Origin: Rhodospirillaceae bacterium | GTDB lineage: Bacteria > Pseudomonadota > Alphaproteobacteria > Kiloniellales > DSM-21159 | NCBI GenBank assembly: GCA_006969625.1 | Contig: CP030885.1 | Coordinates: forward strand, 3,793,430 to 3,857,429 | Length of the DNA stretch: 64,000 nucleotides | Direction: 5' to 3' | Part shown: positions 8,121 to 17,003 of the stretch, one piece after another | Numbering within the stretch: the stretch's first letter is position 1 | Layout of the letters: every line of letters starts with the position of its first letter | Program-made: the position numbers and the translations under genes | The notes under the pieces: generated by a model | Seen by the model: the letters and a program-made list of their open reading frames with translations, nothing else | The model's database searches: none | Told to the model about the DNA's origin: nothing

Positions 8121-10082
8121 TCACTGCTCCAAGAAAACCTCCAACATGCTCGCTATATCGCTCGCGGTATCCCGATTGAGCTGCCAGCAGCGATTGCTCA
8201 TGAGCGCTGATTCCCAAACTTCGCAAGATCCTGTAGTGATGATTGAAAGCGGGATTTCATTAGCGTTCCAGAGCAGTGGCGCGCCAATTTCCGCTCCGCG
8301 GATCTCACTGCGCTCGGGCAGTGAGTCGTCTATGACGTAGAGAATGCTCGCAAGCGAGTTGGGGAAGTTGAAGTCGAGGTCGGCAAGATCGCGCAGGGGC
8401 CTCTGTGCGGCCCCTTGAAAGTTCATGAGCCGATTGACTGTAAGCTTGATGTCGGTGGCGTTCATGCGCCGCAGGTCCTCGGCCCGCAGCACGGTGTCAA
8501 TACGGCCCGTTTCATCGATCGTCGCGATCGTCAATGGCTCCCGTTGCTCGCCCAACTCGGACGCATTCCGCGACAACCACATCTCGAAACCGTCGCGAAG
8601 TTGAAGACTTACCGCCTGCAAGGCGCGCGTCTGCGCCAAGAGCACCATCTTTCTGCGGTCGCCGTAGGTCAGGGGGGCTACGCGAACCAACGCGCTTCCG
8701 GCACCGAAACCGACGCGCTCGCAGGTCGAGAGGACTCGACCGCTTTGTTCACGCACCTGTGCGAACAGGCAAGGTCGCGTCACGACTGACGAACGGTATC
8801 CGAGTTCGTATGCTACGGGATCTATCGGCGCTGGCTCAGTGCATCCGGAATCAGAGAAGAACTGCAATTCGGCGAAGCGCTGTCCGCGCATGCCATTCGC
8901 GAAATCGATTCTCAAGTCAAACTCGCTACGATCGAGATTGTCTAGCACATCCGCGAGAGCACGATCGGCTCCGACAATTGGCAACATGGCGGTCTGGATA
9001 ACGCTACCGTCGTGTTCGATCTCGACCTCGAAGCCGTTCGGCAACGCGCCGGCGTTCCACCCAGCCTCTGCAAGCGAAGGAAGTTTGGCCTGGTTCAGGG
9101 AAACCGGCTCAATTTCGGTCACACATTGGCCGGAGCCGAACCTGTCGGCGCAATAGCCCTTAAAGGCGATCTGCCATTGTGGCAGCTCGCATTCGCTGGC
9201 CATAGAGACTGTTGGTCGAGCGTTCGTCGGCGCTGGAACGGCTACGCTGCTCCGGTCAATCGCCTTCTGCACCAGTTGGCCGAGCTTGTGCCCTTTGAGG
9301 TCGACCACGTATTGCCCCCAGGGCTCGATAAGAGCGATCGACATCTGTAACCTATCTGGCGCAACCGCACACATCAAACGCGCGTGGTCCTCGCTCACAA
9401 AGCAGCCGTCCGGCTGTCTCGAGGCAAACCAGCCAGGCGCGGCGACCAGCGCGAACACGCTGCAATCAAACTGCACGACCGGCATCCCGGCACTCGTATC
9501 TCTGACGCCACTACTCACGCACTCCTCCCCCACGCGAAACGTTTCGTCGCGTATTGACTCTCCTGCTTGTCCGGAGAAGAAGCGCCCTAGGGTGCTGGCC
9601 GCGCTGGGGGACTGTTGAGGGTCGGGCACGAAGTTGCCGCCCTGGATACCGAAGGCGTTTTGCGCCAGCAAGGGGGGCAAATCCATCTGAACCTGCTGCG
9701 GCCCGGTCTCGGCAGGCAATTCGATCACACGCACTGTCAGACGCTCTAACCTACCGACGGCGGACGGATCTGCCATCACGTTACCGCGAAGGGATTTGCC
9801 GTCGACGGTCACGCCGATCGGGCCCGACTGCAGCACACGCTCGCAAAAGAAATGGATATGGCTCTCGCCGGCATAGTACCCCGACCGTGAACACCCCTCT
9901 ACGTTGACCTCGAGTTCGTCGATGCGATCTCGAAGGCTCGCGGGGACCTCCAGCGCGATTTCCGGGCGCGGCCTGTCTTGCGCAAGGGTATCTGGCGAAG
10001 GCGTCAAAAGAAGCGTGACTGCAGCCAGAGGTAGCCCAGTAAGCACCCTCGGGCACCATGCGGCCCGATGCCGATTTGCCAT
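8121..10082 (-). CDS. Large secreted Cys-containing protein, unknown
   Basis: 653 residues from the ATG at 10082, chosen because MANRHRAAWCPRVLTGLP leads straight into a hydrophobic signal sequence and an LAQD cleavage site. The body is rich in beta strands and holds many spaced cysteines (for example CVSSGVR, CSVFALV, CFVSEDH, CEVWESALMSNRCW), which fits disulfide bonding in the periplasm or outside. I recognise no catalytic motif. It is the first gene of the minus-strand operon and lies 30 bp upstream of the vWA gene. A structural or secreted substrate role is guessed from context only. Confidence 0.55.
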   Translation of the reverse strand: MANRHRAAWCPRVLTGLPLAAVTLLLTPSPDTLAQDRPRPEIALEVPASLRDRIDELEVNVEGCSRSGYYAGESHIHFFCERVLQSGPIGVTVDGKSLRGNVMADPSAVGRLERLTVRVIELPAETGPQQVQMDLPPLLAQNAFGIQGGNFVPDPQQSPSAASTLGRFFSGQAGESIRDETFRVGEECVSSGVRDTSAGMPVVQFDCSVFALVAAPGWFASRQPDGCFVSEDHARLMCAVAPDRLQMSIALIEPWGQYVVDLKGHKLGQLVQKAIDRSSVAVPAPTNARPTVSMASECELPQWQIAFKGYCADRFGSGQCVTEIEPVSLNQAKLPSLAEAGWNAGALPNGFEVEIEHDGSVIQTAMLPIVGADRALADVLDNLDRSEFDLRIDFANGMRGQRFAELQFFSDSGCTEPAPIDPVAYELGYRSSVVTRPCLFAQVREQSGRVLSTCERVGFGAGSALVRVAPLTYGDRRKMVLLAQTRALQAVSLQLRDGFEMWLSRNASELGEQREPLTIATIDETGRIDTVLRAEDLRRMNATDIKLTVNRLMNFQGAAQRPLRDLADLDFNFPNSLASILYVIDDSLPERSEIRGAEIGAPLLWNANEIPLSIITTGSCEVWESALMSNRCWQLNRDTASDIASMLEVFLEQ

Positions 10083-10433
10083 CCCGACAACGCCCCGTGC
10101 TTTGCAGATGCTGCGAACTGACCGTGAATTGCATTCCATCCAATGCAGCGCTTAGCTATCGCTCTACGCGCATCGCCAACTCGCAAACGCTACCCTCCAC
10201 TATCGCCACGCGCAAGCATGCATTGTCAGTCCGATGTGCTTGTTCTGTTTGTTCAGCGTACTATTATTGTTGCGCTTGCCGGGTGTTCTTGGGGCTGAGG
10301 GCCCTGGTCGCTAGCGCAGAAACCCGCTTCGTCGTTGGAAAATTGTGCCCAAATTGGTTCTTGGACAACTTGCGGCTGCCGATCTGGTATGCGACTATAG
10401 TGGCGTACGGACGAGCTGTTGTGGGCCTATGCG
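10083..10433. promoter_or_regulatory. Divergent intergenic region of the Tad-like locus
   Basis: About 350 bp separate the minus-strand operon (ending at 1753) from the plus-strand operon (starting at 10434). Both operons must be driven from here. A weak plus-strand candidate is TTGCGG at 10370-10375 with GACTAT/TATAGT about 18 bp downstream. I see no convincing operator palindrome. The placement itself implies coordinated control of the two halves. Confidence 0.45.
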
Positions 10434-10601
10434 ATGAATATCCAGCAAATCCTTGCACTCGCAATGGCTGTGATCGTGATCGGGCTCCTGGCCGCACAAG
10501 CGACTGGGTTTATGGACTTTCTTGGAACGCAAACCGACAGCACGATCACAGGCATGGAAAAGCTGCGTGACTCGGAAACGTATGGCGGCTCGACGAATTA
10601 G
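10434..10601 (+). CDS. 55-residue single-span protein, candidate Flp-like pilin
   Basis: First gene of the long plus-strand operon. The product begins MNIQQILALAMAVIVIGLLA and continues with a 35-residue polar tail ending GGSTN. Size, one N-terminal helix and position ahead of TadE-like genes match Flp pilins of Tad systems. The canonical leader of 10-20 residues with a processing Gly-x-x-x-x-Glu is not present as written. An in-frame TTG at 10419 would add MWAYA only. It may be an inner-membrane peptide rather than a pilin. Confidence 0.6.
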   Translation: MNIQQILALAMAVIVIGLLAAQATGFMDFLGTQTDSTITGMEKLRDSETYGGSTN

Positions 10602-10645
10602 GTCGGCTCGGGCTTGCGCGGTGGAGATCATCGGGAAGTGGCGCG

Positions 10646-11419
10646 GTGCTGGCGGAAGGTCGCGAAATTCATGCGATCCTGACAGCTGACAGCTTCTGGG
10701 CTGGCTGCGCGCCGTGGCTCGTGGCCGCGGCTGCGTCGGGATCCGGCATCTTGCTGACTGCCCGCGCACTCCAGCGGTCGGGACGTCGGCGCACGCGCGC
10801 TATCGCCTCGGACCGCAGCGGTACGGTGGCTATGCAGTTTCTGCTCGCCTTTCCCGTGATCCTGTTGCTGGCGGCGCTTACTGTGCAGTTTCTCGTTATC
10901 GCGAAATCGTCGTTGACGCTTCACCATGCCGCCTACGCTGCAGCTCGGAGCGCGCTCGTTCACAAGTGTCCACCAATTTCGCTGCCCTCAGGCTTATCAG
11001 ATCTCGCTGGGGCGGCGGTTCGATCAATGCGCTGCCGCGACAATCCGGAAGCCTGGACAAACGCCGCCCGCATCATCGCGACCGCGGTAGCGCCATCCGG
11101 CTATGGTTACGAAGCGTCGAGTTGCGACGCGCCTGATGCGCTCGCAGAATTGGTGCTGCAGGGCACGGTGCCGACCAGCGGCAGGACGGCGCTCAAGCGC
11201 AAGGGGTGCTACGCCTGGGATCCTCAGAACCTCTCGGTGTCCGTGTCGTGGCAGTCGGACCTCTTGACTCGAGCTACACCTAACAGCCTTCCGCCCCTCG
11301 TCGCGGAGGTGCGCTTTCGATTTCCGCTGGTAGCACCGCTCGGTGGCATGTTCTCCGACGGGCAGCACAACGACGGCCTTTATTGGCGTTGGTCGCGTGC
11401 CGAGATCACTCTGCTATGA
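10646..11419 (+). CDS. TadE-like pseudopilin
   Basis: 257 residues from GTG 10646 (start tentative). The diagnostic feature is DRSGTVAMQFLLAFPVILLL followed by AALTVQFLVIAKSSLTLHHA at about residues 57-95. This is the TadE/TadF signature of a DRxG motif, a single hydrophobic helix and an alanine-rich helical run (AAYAAARSALV). A cysteine-containing periplasmic domain follows. An upstream hydrophobic stretch (LVAAAASGSGILLTA) may be a first helix or mark a mis-set start. In Tad pili TadE/F are prepilin-peptidase-processed minor pilins. The stop overlaps the next gene's ATG by 4 bp. Confidence 0.7.
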   Translation: MLAEGREIHAILTADSFWAGCAPWLVAAAASGSGILLTARALQRSGRRRTRAIASDRSGTVAMQFLLAFPVILLLAALTVQFLVIAKSSLTLHHAAYAAARSALVHKCPPISLPSGLSDLAGAAVRSMRCRDNPEAWTNAARIIATAVAPSGYGYEASSCDAPDALAELVLQGTVPTSGRTALKRKGCYAWDPQNLSVSVSWQSDLLTRATPNSLPPLVAEVRFRFPLVAPLGGMFSDGQHNDGLYWRWSRAEITLL

Positions 11420-12894
11420 CCCGACTGGTTCAAACCATCGTCGCTGGCTTGCGAAGCCTGAAGCGCCTGCCGTCAGACCGCCGCGGCGTCGTCTCTTACA
11501 TCGCGCTCTTCGCAATCGTGCCGCTGACGGCAGCTCTTTTCCTAATCGTGAACACTGGCCAAGACAGCTACGACCGGATCGTTGCACAGAACGGCGCAGA
11601 TGCGCTGGCGATGACGCATGCGACTTGGTCTGCGCGCACCTTGAACACGATGTCGATGAACAACGTGGCCCTCACCCAAGCGGCCGCCGTCGGCATCGTC
11701 TCCACGTCTCTCGAGGGCACACTCGACGAGTTGAGATTGAAGGCGTTGTTAGCCCTGGCGGAGATTTGGGGGCACGTCCTACAGCACCCTCCCTGCAAAA
11801 CGAAGTTGACGTTTCCGTGGTGTGTTGCCGACGCGGCGTTTATGTCACGGCCTGCGTACAGTGCATTGGATTACGTCTCGGCGACGAAGCGACGCTACAA
11901 CCCGGGCGGTGCGCGCGACATGGCGGATCGTACGGTCCGGGCGCTGAATGCGTTCAACCAGGATCTGGTGGACAGTTTTCCAGAGCACGTTCGACAGGCC
12001 TCGGATCGCGTCGCGCAGGCTAATGGGATTGCGAACTTCTACTTTCATGATCGCTGTTCGCAAGGTCAATCCTGCCGCCAGGATCGATCTCCGCAAGGTA
12101 TGGAGTTGCCCGTATCGCAGAATTCGACCAGCGGACGCGCTGAATTCTGTGAGGGCTATTTCATCGGAACCGCGGAGGTTCGCACGAGCTACGTCTTCCG
12201 CGGCTTTGATCGGGGGCGAGGCCCCTACTTCGGCGGCGGGTCTCGCCAACGTCCGAACGTGAAGAGCCATGTCAACCAGCTGACGAGGATCGGAAGCCAG
12301 CTTCGCTATTTTAAGCAGTACTACGATTGGAGGCGGTTGCCCTTATCGGAGCGAAAGATCAGACTCGGTCGCTATCTGATGAGTCAGAGGAGAGACGAAA
12401 ACAACTTTACTCGGTCTGTCGCCTGTCGGAATGCGCAGCTATGCGATCCGACTGGCGTTTCAGAACTTTGTCGTATCGGTAGTTTGGAGTCTCTTTTCAC
12501 CGGTTTTGGCTTCGAAAAACCTCAGTTCTACGTCTACGACGGTCAGCGCAGCCCGTTCGAGATCCCTAAGGTGACGGCGGAGGCGATGCCGCCGTCCTTC
12601 AAGATACTGACCTTTGCGCGCCGCGAGCTTGCGCCGCGCCTCGGCGATGCCTCGTTGGTCCGGGGTATGCCCGATAGCTACGCCTACGCTCAATCGCTCG
12701 TCTATAATCGGCACGGCGCCAGTCTTTTTTCCCAGGCTTGGGAAGGCCGCCTGATGCCCGCCACGCGTTTTGCCGACCCTGCCGAGGTCGGCGCGCGCAT
12801 GCGCCGCGAGGCGCCGCACGCGTTCGGTGCTCTGGCCGAGCGGCTGGAGCACGTTCGGGATCGGGCGGGATGGGGGGCGATCAATGCACACTGA
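11416..12894 (+). CDS. TadG-like protein without vWA domain
   Basis: 492 residues. N-terminal DRRGVVSYIALFAIVPLTAA is a TadE/G-type single-span segment, followed by QNGADALAMTHATWSARTLN, which matches the QNAADAAALAGA helix typical of TadG. The remaining 400 residues are periplasmic and helical and contain several cysteines (CRQDRSP, CEGYF, CRNAQLCDPT). Classical TadG carries a C-terminal vWA domain; here that domain is absent. A separate vWA protein is encoded at 5568, so the functions may be split. ATGA overlap with the previous gene indicates translational coupling. Confidence 0.65.
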   Translation: MTRLVQTIVAGLRSLKRLPSDRRGVVSYIALFAIVPLTAALFLIVNTGQDSYDRIVAQNGADALAMTHATWSARTLNTMSMNNVALTQAAAVGIVSTSLEGTLDELRLKALLALAEIWGHVLQHPPCKTKLTFPWCVADAAFMSRPAYSALDYVSATKRRYNPGGARDMADRTVRALNAFNQDLVDSFPEHVRQASDRVAQANGIANFYFHDRCSQGQSCRQDRSPQGMELPVSQNSTSGRAEFCEGYFIGTAEVRTSYVFRGFDRGRGPYFGGGSRQRPNVKSHVNQLTRIGSQLRYFKQYYDWRRLPLSERKIRLGRYLMSQRRDENNFTRSVACRNAQLCDPTGVSELCRIGSLESLFTGFGFEKPQFYVYDGQRSPFEIPKVTAEAMPPSFKILTFARRELAPRLGDASLVRGMPDSYAYAQSLVYNRHGASLFSQAWEGRLMPATRFADPAEVGARMRREAPHAFGALAERLEHVRDRAGWGAINAH

Positions 12895-13480
12895 CCGCAT
12901 CTTCCCAGACATTCTGCGCGATCGCCGCGGCACCGTACCGATCGATGTGATGTTAGTCCTCCCCATCCTTGCAGCGCTTCTGGTGCTGGCCAACCACCTG
13001 GGAATAGTATTCGACGCCCGCAACGACCTAGTTGTTGCCACTCGAACTGCCGCCTTCAACAGGGCAACGAACGGGACTTGCGTATCGCTCGGCGATCTCA
13101 AGGACTACGTCGGCGACGTGCTGTCCGGGCGCGGCGTCGTGTGCAGCCGTGCTGATGAGGAACGCGGTGTACAGTCGGACTTTCGTTTCTGGACGCGGGC
13201 CCGGCGCAGCACCATCGCAGAGCCGGGTTTGGTGCGCTTGTTAGAAACACCGGACCCGGTCAATGGGCATCTCGCCACAGGCATTGGCTATATTGTAGGC
13301 CAACCTAAGGTAGGCCTTGGCGGAACCGCGCATCGTTTCACCTACTTCGTGCCTAGCGGCGACCGCTGGACGGTTGGCGAGCGGGTGTGGGACGACGGGT
13401 ACGACCCCTATCTCTACAGGCAGTTGCGCCGCCTGGGTTCGCACCGCCTTTTTCCCAACGTTTTCCCGGCCGTACCGTAA
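12884..13480 (+). CDS. TadE/F-like pseudopilin
   Basis: 198 residues; the ATG at 12884 overlaps the end of the TadG-like gene by 11 bp. It carries DRRGTVPIDVMLVLPILAAL then LVLANHLGIVFDARNDLVVA near residue 15, the same DRRG plus hydrophobic helix layout as its two upstream neighbours. The C-terminal domain (GERVWDDGYDPYLYRQLRRL) is unrecognised. Three TadE/G-like proteins in a row suggest a hetero-oligomeric pseudopilin tip or shaft. Confidence 0.65.
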   Translation: MHTDRIFPDILRDRRGTVPIDVMLVLPILAALLVLANHLGIVFDARNDLVVATRTAAFNRATNGTCVSLGDLKDYVGDVLSGRGVVCSRADEERGVQSDFRFWTRARRSTIAEPGLVRLLETPDPVNGHLATGIGYIVGQPKVGLGGTAHRFTYFVPSGDRWTVGERVWDDGYDPYLYRQLRRLGSHRLFPNVFPAVP

Positions 13481-13482
13481 TC

Positions 13483-14382
13483 ATGCAACGACTCTCGTAC
13501 TTCGGGCCTCGCATCAAAGCTAGTACACGCATCCTCGCGTTTGCGGCGCTGGCAGGCTCTCTCTTACTCGCTCTGCCACTGCCGATCTCGGTCGCGCAAG
13601 ATGCTTCGCGGCAAATCGTCCGGGCAGGTGGCCAGATTGTGATTGTCGAAACTGGCCTCACCCCGCTTTCGCCCGCAGAAGCCATCGCCGAAGTGGAGAG
13701 GGCACTATCACGCCCGCTGGTTCGCAGTGTTTCTATCGAGGACCTCGATCCGGAAAGCCCGGACATGGAGCGCGTTTCCGACGGATCCGCCGCGCTCTCG
13801 ATTTGGAACGGAGACGCCGGCACAGTTTTGTTAGTCGACGGGGAAATCGGCGGCGACCTCCAGGCAGTCTTTCGGCGCCTCTTGCCGAAGAGCGATTGGA
13901 GCCGGCCGGATCGCTTCCAATACGGTTTTACTTTCAGTGCTGAACCGGCCTTTGCCGGAGCCTCCGGCAAGTCTTTTGCTGGATCGGTGCTCGCGCTCTC
14001 GCGCGGACTTTCGCCGCCGCAAGAGGTGGATCCAGGCTTCGGAACCGAACCGGCCCAAGCGATCTTCGATATCGCTTTGCCGCCTACCTTTTCTCAGGTT
14101 TCGTCCACGGTCGTCGAAATGGACGGTGGCATCAGCTATGTTCAAGTCTTTCGAACTACCCTTGATTTCGACTCCGCTCAGGCGGCGATGGAAGACGCCC
14201 TGACGGTGGCCGGTTTCAGATTCGAGATCCAACGTTGGGGTGAGAACGTCAGCTTGACCGGGACGCGCGGCAATGAGGCGGCGAGCGCAATGCTGATGCG
14301 CGAGGCAGAGGACCCTACAAGTGTCGGAGCAGTGCTCACCGGTCAGCGATTCGCCGAGCCTTCGGGAGGCGACGATCAATGA
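13483..14382 (+). CDS. Secreted protein of the Tad-like operon, unknown
   Basis: 299 residues, ATG 2 bp after the previous stop. An N-terminal signal-type helix (ILAFAALAGSLLLALPLPIS) is followed by AQDASRQ, so it is probably exported. The rest is alpha/beta with no recognised motif; the paired segments around FGFTFS-like strands and ADALTVAGF hint at duplicated ferredoxin-like folds. It overlaps the CpaB-like gene by 4 bp. The position just before CpaB is where Tad loci often carry RcpC/RcpA partners, but this is not a secretin. Confidence 0.5.
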   Translation: MQRLSYFGPRIKASTRILAFAALAGSLLLALPLPISVAQDASRQIVRAGGQIVIVETGLTPLSPAEAIAEVERALSRPLVRSVSIEDLDPESPDMERVSDGSAALSIWNGDAGTVLLVDGEIGGDLQAVFRRLLPKSDWSRPDRFQYGFTFSAEPAFAGASGKSFAGSVLALSRGLSPPQEVDPGFGTEPAQAIFDIALPPTFSQVSSTVVEMDGGISYVQVFRTTLDFDSAQAAMEDALTVAGFRFEIQRWGENVSLTGTRGNEAASAMLMREAEDPTSVGAVLTGQRFAEPSGGDDQ

Positions 14383-15074
14383 AGCATCTCGGCCTGCTTC
14401 TGGTCGCCCTGCTGATGGGCGGTGTCGCGGCCTTCGTCTATCAGCAGAGCCTTACGCGCGCGTTGGAAAGCCAGCCTACGATTTCAGTGCTTCGGCTGGC
14501 GGAGGACGTCTCCTTGGCGGCTGGCGATTCGGTAACCCCGGCCATGCTCGAAGCCGTCCCGCTACCTCAGCGCTACGCCGCGAGCTACGAAGGGATCTTC
14601 AAGAACACGCCGGAGGATCGGAGTTTCTTAGACACGTTGCGGGCCGTCGAGTTCGTGGAAGGGGGCTCCTTCCTCCTGTACCGCCATTTCGTCAGCGAAC
14701 CCGCCACGCGCTTCGACGCGCTCATCGACAGGGGCAAACGTGCCTTGAGCCTCTCAGTCGACTCCACTAACGCCGTCGGCTTCTTCATCGTGCCGGGCAG
14801 CTGGATCGACGTGGTTGGTGTCTTACGCTCCGAATCCGACGTGCAAGCCGAACCCATCCTCTCTGCTGTGAGGGTTCTTGCCATCGATCGGCACACCACG
14901 GTGCAGGATTTCGAGAACAGTTCACGTCGATCCTACAACACCATCACCATCGAAGTTACCCCCGAGCAGCTGAACCGGTATCTTCTCGCGCAGACGCGAT
15001 TGGCTTCGGGCTTGGCTATCGTTTTGCGCAACGCGTGTGGGGTGCCGGAAGCCAAGGTACGGTGCGATAGATGA
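14379..15074 (+). CDS. CpaB/RcpC-like SAF-domain protein
   Basis: 231 residues. N-terminal membrane helix (LGLLLVALLMGGVAAFVY), then a SAF-like segment (VLRLAEDVSLAAGDSVTPAM). A second block reads ALSLSVDSTNAVGFFIVPGS followed by WIDVVGV and RVLAIDR, the pattern that characterises CpaB/RcpC (RAVSI.vd...gvaGfv.PGdrVDVl). CpaB-type proteins sit in the periplasm and help the outer-membrane gate of Tad pili. Finding one without a secretin gene nearby is odd. It overlaps its neighbours at both ends by 4 bp. Confidence 0.75.
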   Translation: MKHLGLLLVALLMGGVAAFVYQQSLTRALESQPTISVLRLAEDVSLAAGDSVTPAMLEAVPLPQRYAASYEGIFKNTPEDRSFLDTLRAVEFVEGGSFLLYRHFVSEPATRFDALIDRGKRALSLSVDSTNAVGFFIVPGSWIDVVGVLRSESDVQAEPILSAVRVLAIDRHTTVQDFENSSRRSYNTITIEVTPEQLNRYLLAQTRLASGLAIVLRNACGVPEAKVRCDR

Positions 15075-16999
15075 TGAGCCGTATCTCCGTTCGGCAGGAC
15101 CTAGCGGTCGAAGTTTTCGACGGCGGTCTCTCACTGTCCCGCTACGAGGTGACGGCAGCACAGGCGCCGGTCACGGTGGGCGGAGCGGTCGATCGACGCG
15201 AACAGGACAACTATGTGTTTGTGCCAATCGCCGGCCTATCTAGTGAGTTGTTTCGCTGCACCTTCACGAACGGCGAATGGATGATCCGCGCCGACCGGGA
15301 TCTACCGACCCGTGCAGGCGAAAAGATCCCCGCCTTCCGCGACACGCCGGTTTCGAACGGGGTGGAGATTCCGCTGTCCCCCGATTGTCGCGTCGCGGTG
15401 CGCACGCGCGAAAGAAGGCTGGCGGCGCAGGGGGAAGAGACGATCCAGTCGCTGACTCTGGCGGACATCGAGGCAACAGTCCTGGACGAGCTCATCGCCT
15501 ATCGCGAACACGAGCGCGATGCGTTCATCGGGATGAGCGAGGCGCGCCAATTGGAGCTAATGTCCGATTATCTGGACGCGAGCCTGTCGCGCAGATTCAG
15601 CTCGCTAACCAACGAACAGCTCTTAACGCTCGCATCGGAATGCGGCACGCGAGAACTGGTGTACCGGTGTATCGCTTCTGGCGGGGACAAGCCCCTGTCC
15701 CGCAATTACAGCGCTATGTTGACGGAGGAACGAAAGACTTACGAACGCCTGCTTGATCACCTGCTCGGGAAAATGAACCTACCGCTGCTGCCGGCCGAGA
15801 CGGAGACGAACATTCACCGCATTCGGGAAGATGCTGCAGAGCGATTCGAGATTGAGGCAAAGGCGCTGGGTCGGCACATGATGATCCGCATCGTGTTCGA
15901 CACCATTCGCCAACAGATTTTCAGCCTGTTCTTCGGCTTCGGTCCGCTTCAAGAGCTTCTGGATATTGGGGCGATCTCTGAAATCATGGTAGTTCGGCAC
16001 GATCAGGTGTTCGTCGCCAAGAGCGGGCGTTTGTTCGACACCAAGCTAGATTTCACCAGTGAGACGCAGCTGCGCGTGTTGGCCGGCAAGATCTTGGCGC
16101 GCGCCAATCTGGCCGTGACCGAAGGCGAACCATATCAGGATGCGCGCCTGCCCGACGGATCGCGCGTCAACGTCGTGATACCGCCTATTGCGCTTAAAGG
16201 CACGACGCTGACCATCCGTAAGTTCGGAGAGCGCCGGTGGATCTTGGACGATCTCGTTGCCTTCGGCAGCATGAGCCATACGATGCGTCGCTTTCTCGTA
16301 GCGTGTGTGAAGGCTCGCAAGAACATCGTGGTCTCGGGTGGCACCGATAGCGGCAAGACAACGCTGCTCAACGCTTTGGCCGCCGAGATTCCCGCGGACG
16401 AGCGCCTTGTCACGATCGAAGACACGGCCGAACTGCGCTTGCCTCAAACCCATGTGGTGACATTGCAGAGCAGGCCGCCGTCCCCAGACGGCAAAGGCCA
16501 GGTCACGATCCGCGATCTCGTGGCCAACGCCCTGCGCATGCGACCGGACCGCTTGATTATCGGCGAGTGTCGGCGCGGAGAGGCGCTGGACATGTTGCAG
16601 GCGATGAACACGGGCCACGATGGCTCGATGACGACGACGCATGCGAATTCGCCCCAGCACTTGATGACGCGTCTCGAGACGCTGGCGATGCAGGCCGACA
16701 TCGAGATTCCGAGTCATGCGATTCGCCAGCAGATTGTCGGTGCCATCGACATTGTCGTCCAAGCAGCAAAAGTTGGCGGCGCTTACCGCGTGACGGAGAT
16801 CGCCGAGGTCGTCGCGATCGACCCTGAAACCGATGCCATACTGGTGGACCCGGTCTTTCGCCTCGTCGGTGGACGCGAGGGCACGCATATGCTGAGTGGC
16901 TTCACACCGACGTTTTTGACCGATCTTATCGAAGAGGGGTTGATCGACCTCGATACGTTTCTGTCGAGCGACGATAGCGCTTGCAGGACGGGGGCTTGA
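15071..16999 (+). CDS. FHA-like domain fused to CpaF/TadA secretion ATPase
   Basis: 642 residues, much longer than usual CpaF. Residues 1-115 look like a forkhead-associated fold (VTVGGAVDRREQDNYVFVPI ... SNGVEIPLSPDCRVAV). A CpaF N-terminal domain follows, then the motor with Walker A GGTDSGKTT (about residue 422), VTIEDTAELRLP, RPDRLIIGECRRGEALD and the His-box TTTHANSP. The fourth Walker A position is Asp instead of the usual Gly, although the GxxxxGKT spacing is kept. FHA domains bind phosphothreonine, so this motor may be recruited or gated by phosphorylation; that is inference. Directly upstream of tadB, as in Tad operons. Confidence 0.8.
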   Translation: MMSRISVRQDLAVEVFDGGLSLSRYEVTAAQAPVTVGGAVDRREQDNYVFVPIAGLSSELFRCTFTNGEWMIRADRDLPTRAGEKIPAFRDTPVSNGVEIPLSPDCRVAVRTRERRLAAQGEETIQSLTLADIEATVLDELIAYREHERDAFIGMSEARQLELMSDYLDASLSRRFSSLTNEQLLTLASECGTRELVYRCIASGGDKPLSRNYSAMLTEERKTYERLLDHLLGKMNLPLLPAETETNIHRIREDAAERFEIEAKALGRHMMIRIVFDTIRQQIFSLFFGFGPLQELLDIGAISEIMVVRHDQVFVAKSGRLFDTKLDFTSETQLRVLAGKILARANLAVTEGEPYQDARLPDGSRVNVVIPPIALKGTTLTIRKFGERRWILDDLVAFGSMSHTMRRFLVACVKARKNIVVSGGTDSGKTTLLNALAAEIPADERLVTIEDTAELRLPQTHVVTLQSRPPSPDGKGQVTIRDLVANALRMRPDRLIIGECRRGEALDMLQAMNTGHDGSMTTTHANSPQHLMTRLETLAMQADIEIPSHAIRQQIVGAIDIVVQAAKVGGAYRVTEIAEVVAIDPETDAILVDPVFRLVGGREGTHMLSGFTPTFLTDLIEEGLIDLDTFLSSDDSACRTGA

Positions 17000-17003
17000 G
17001 GCG

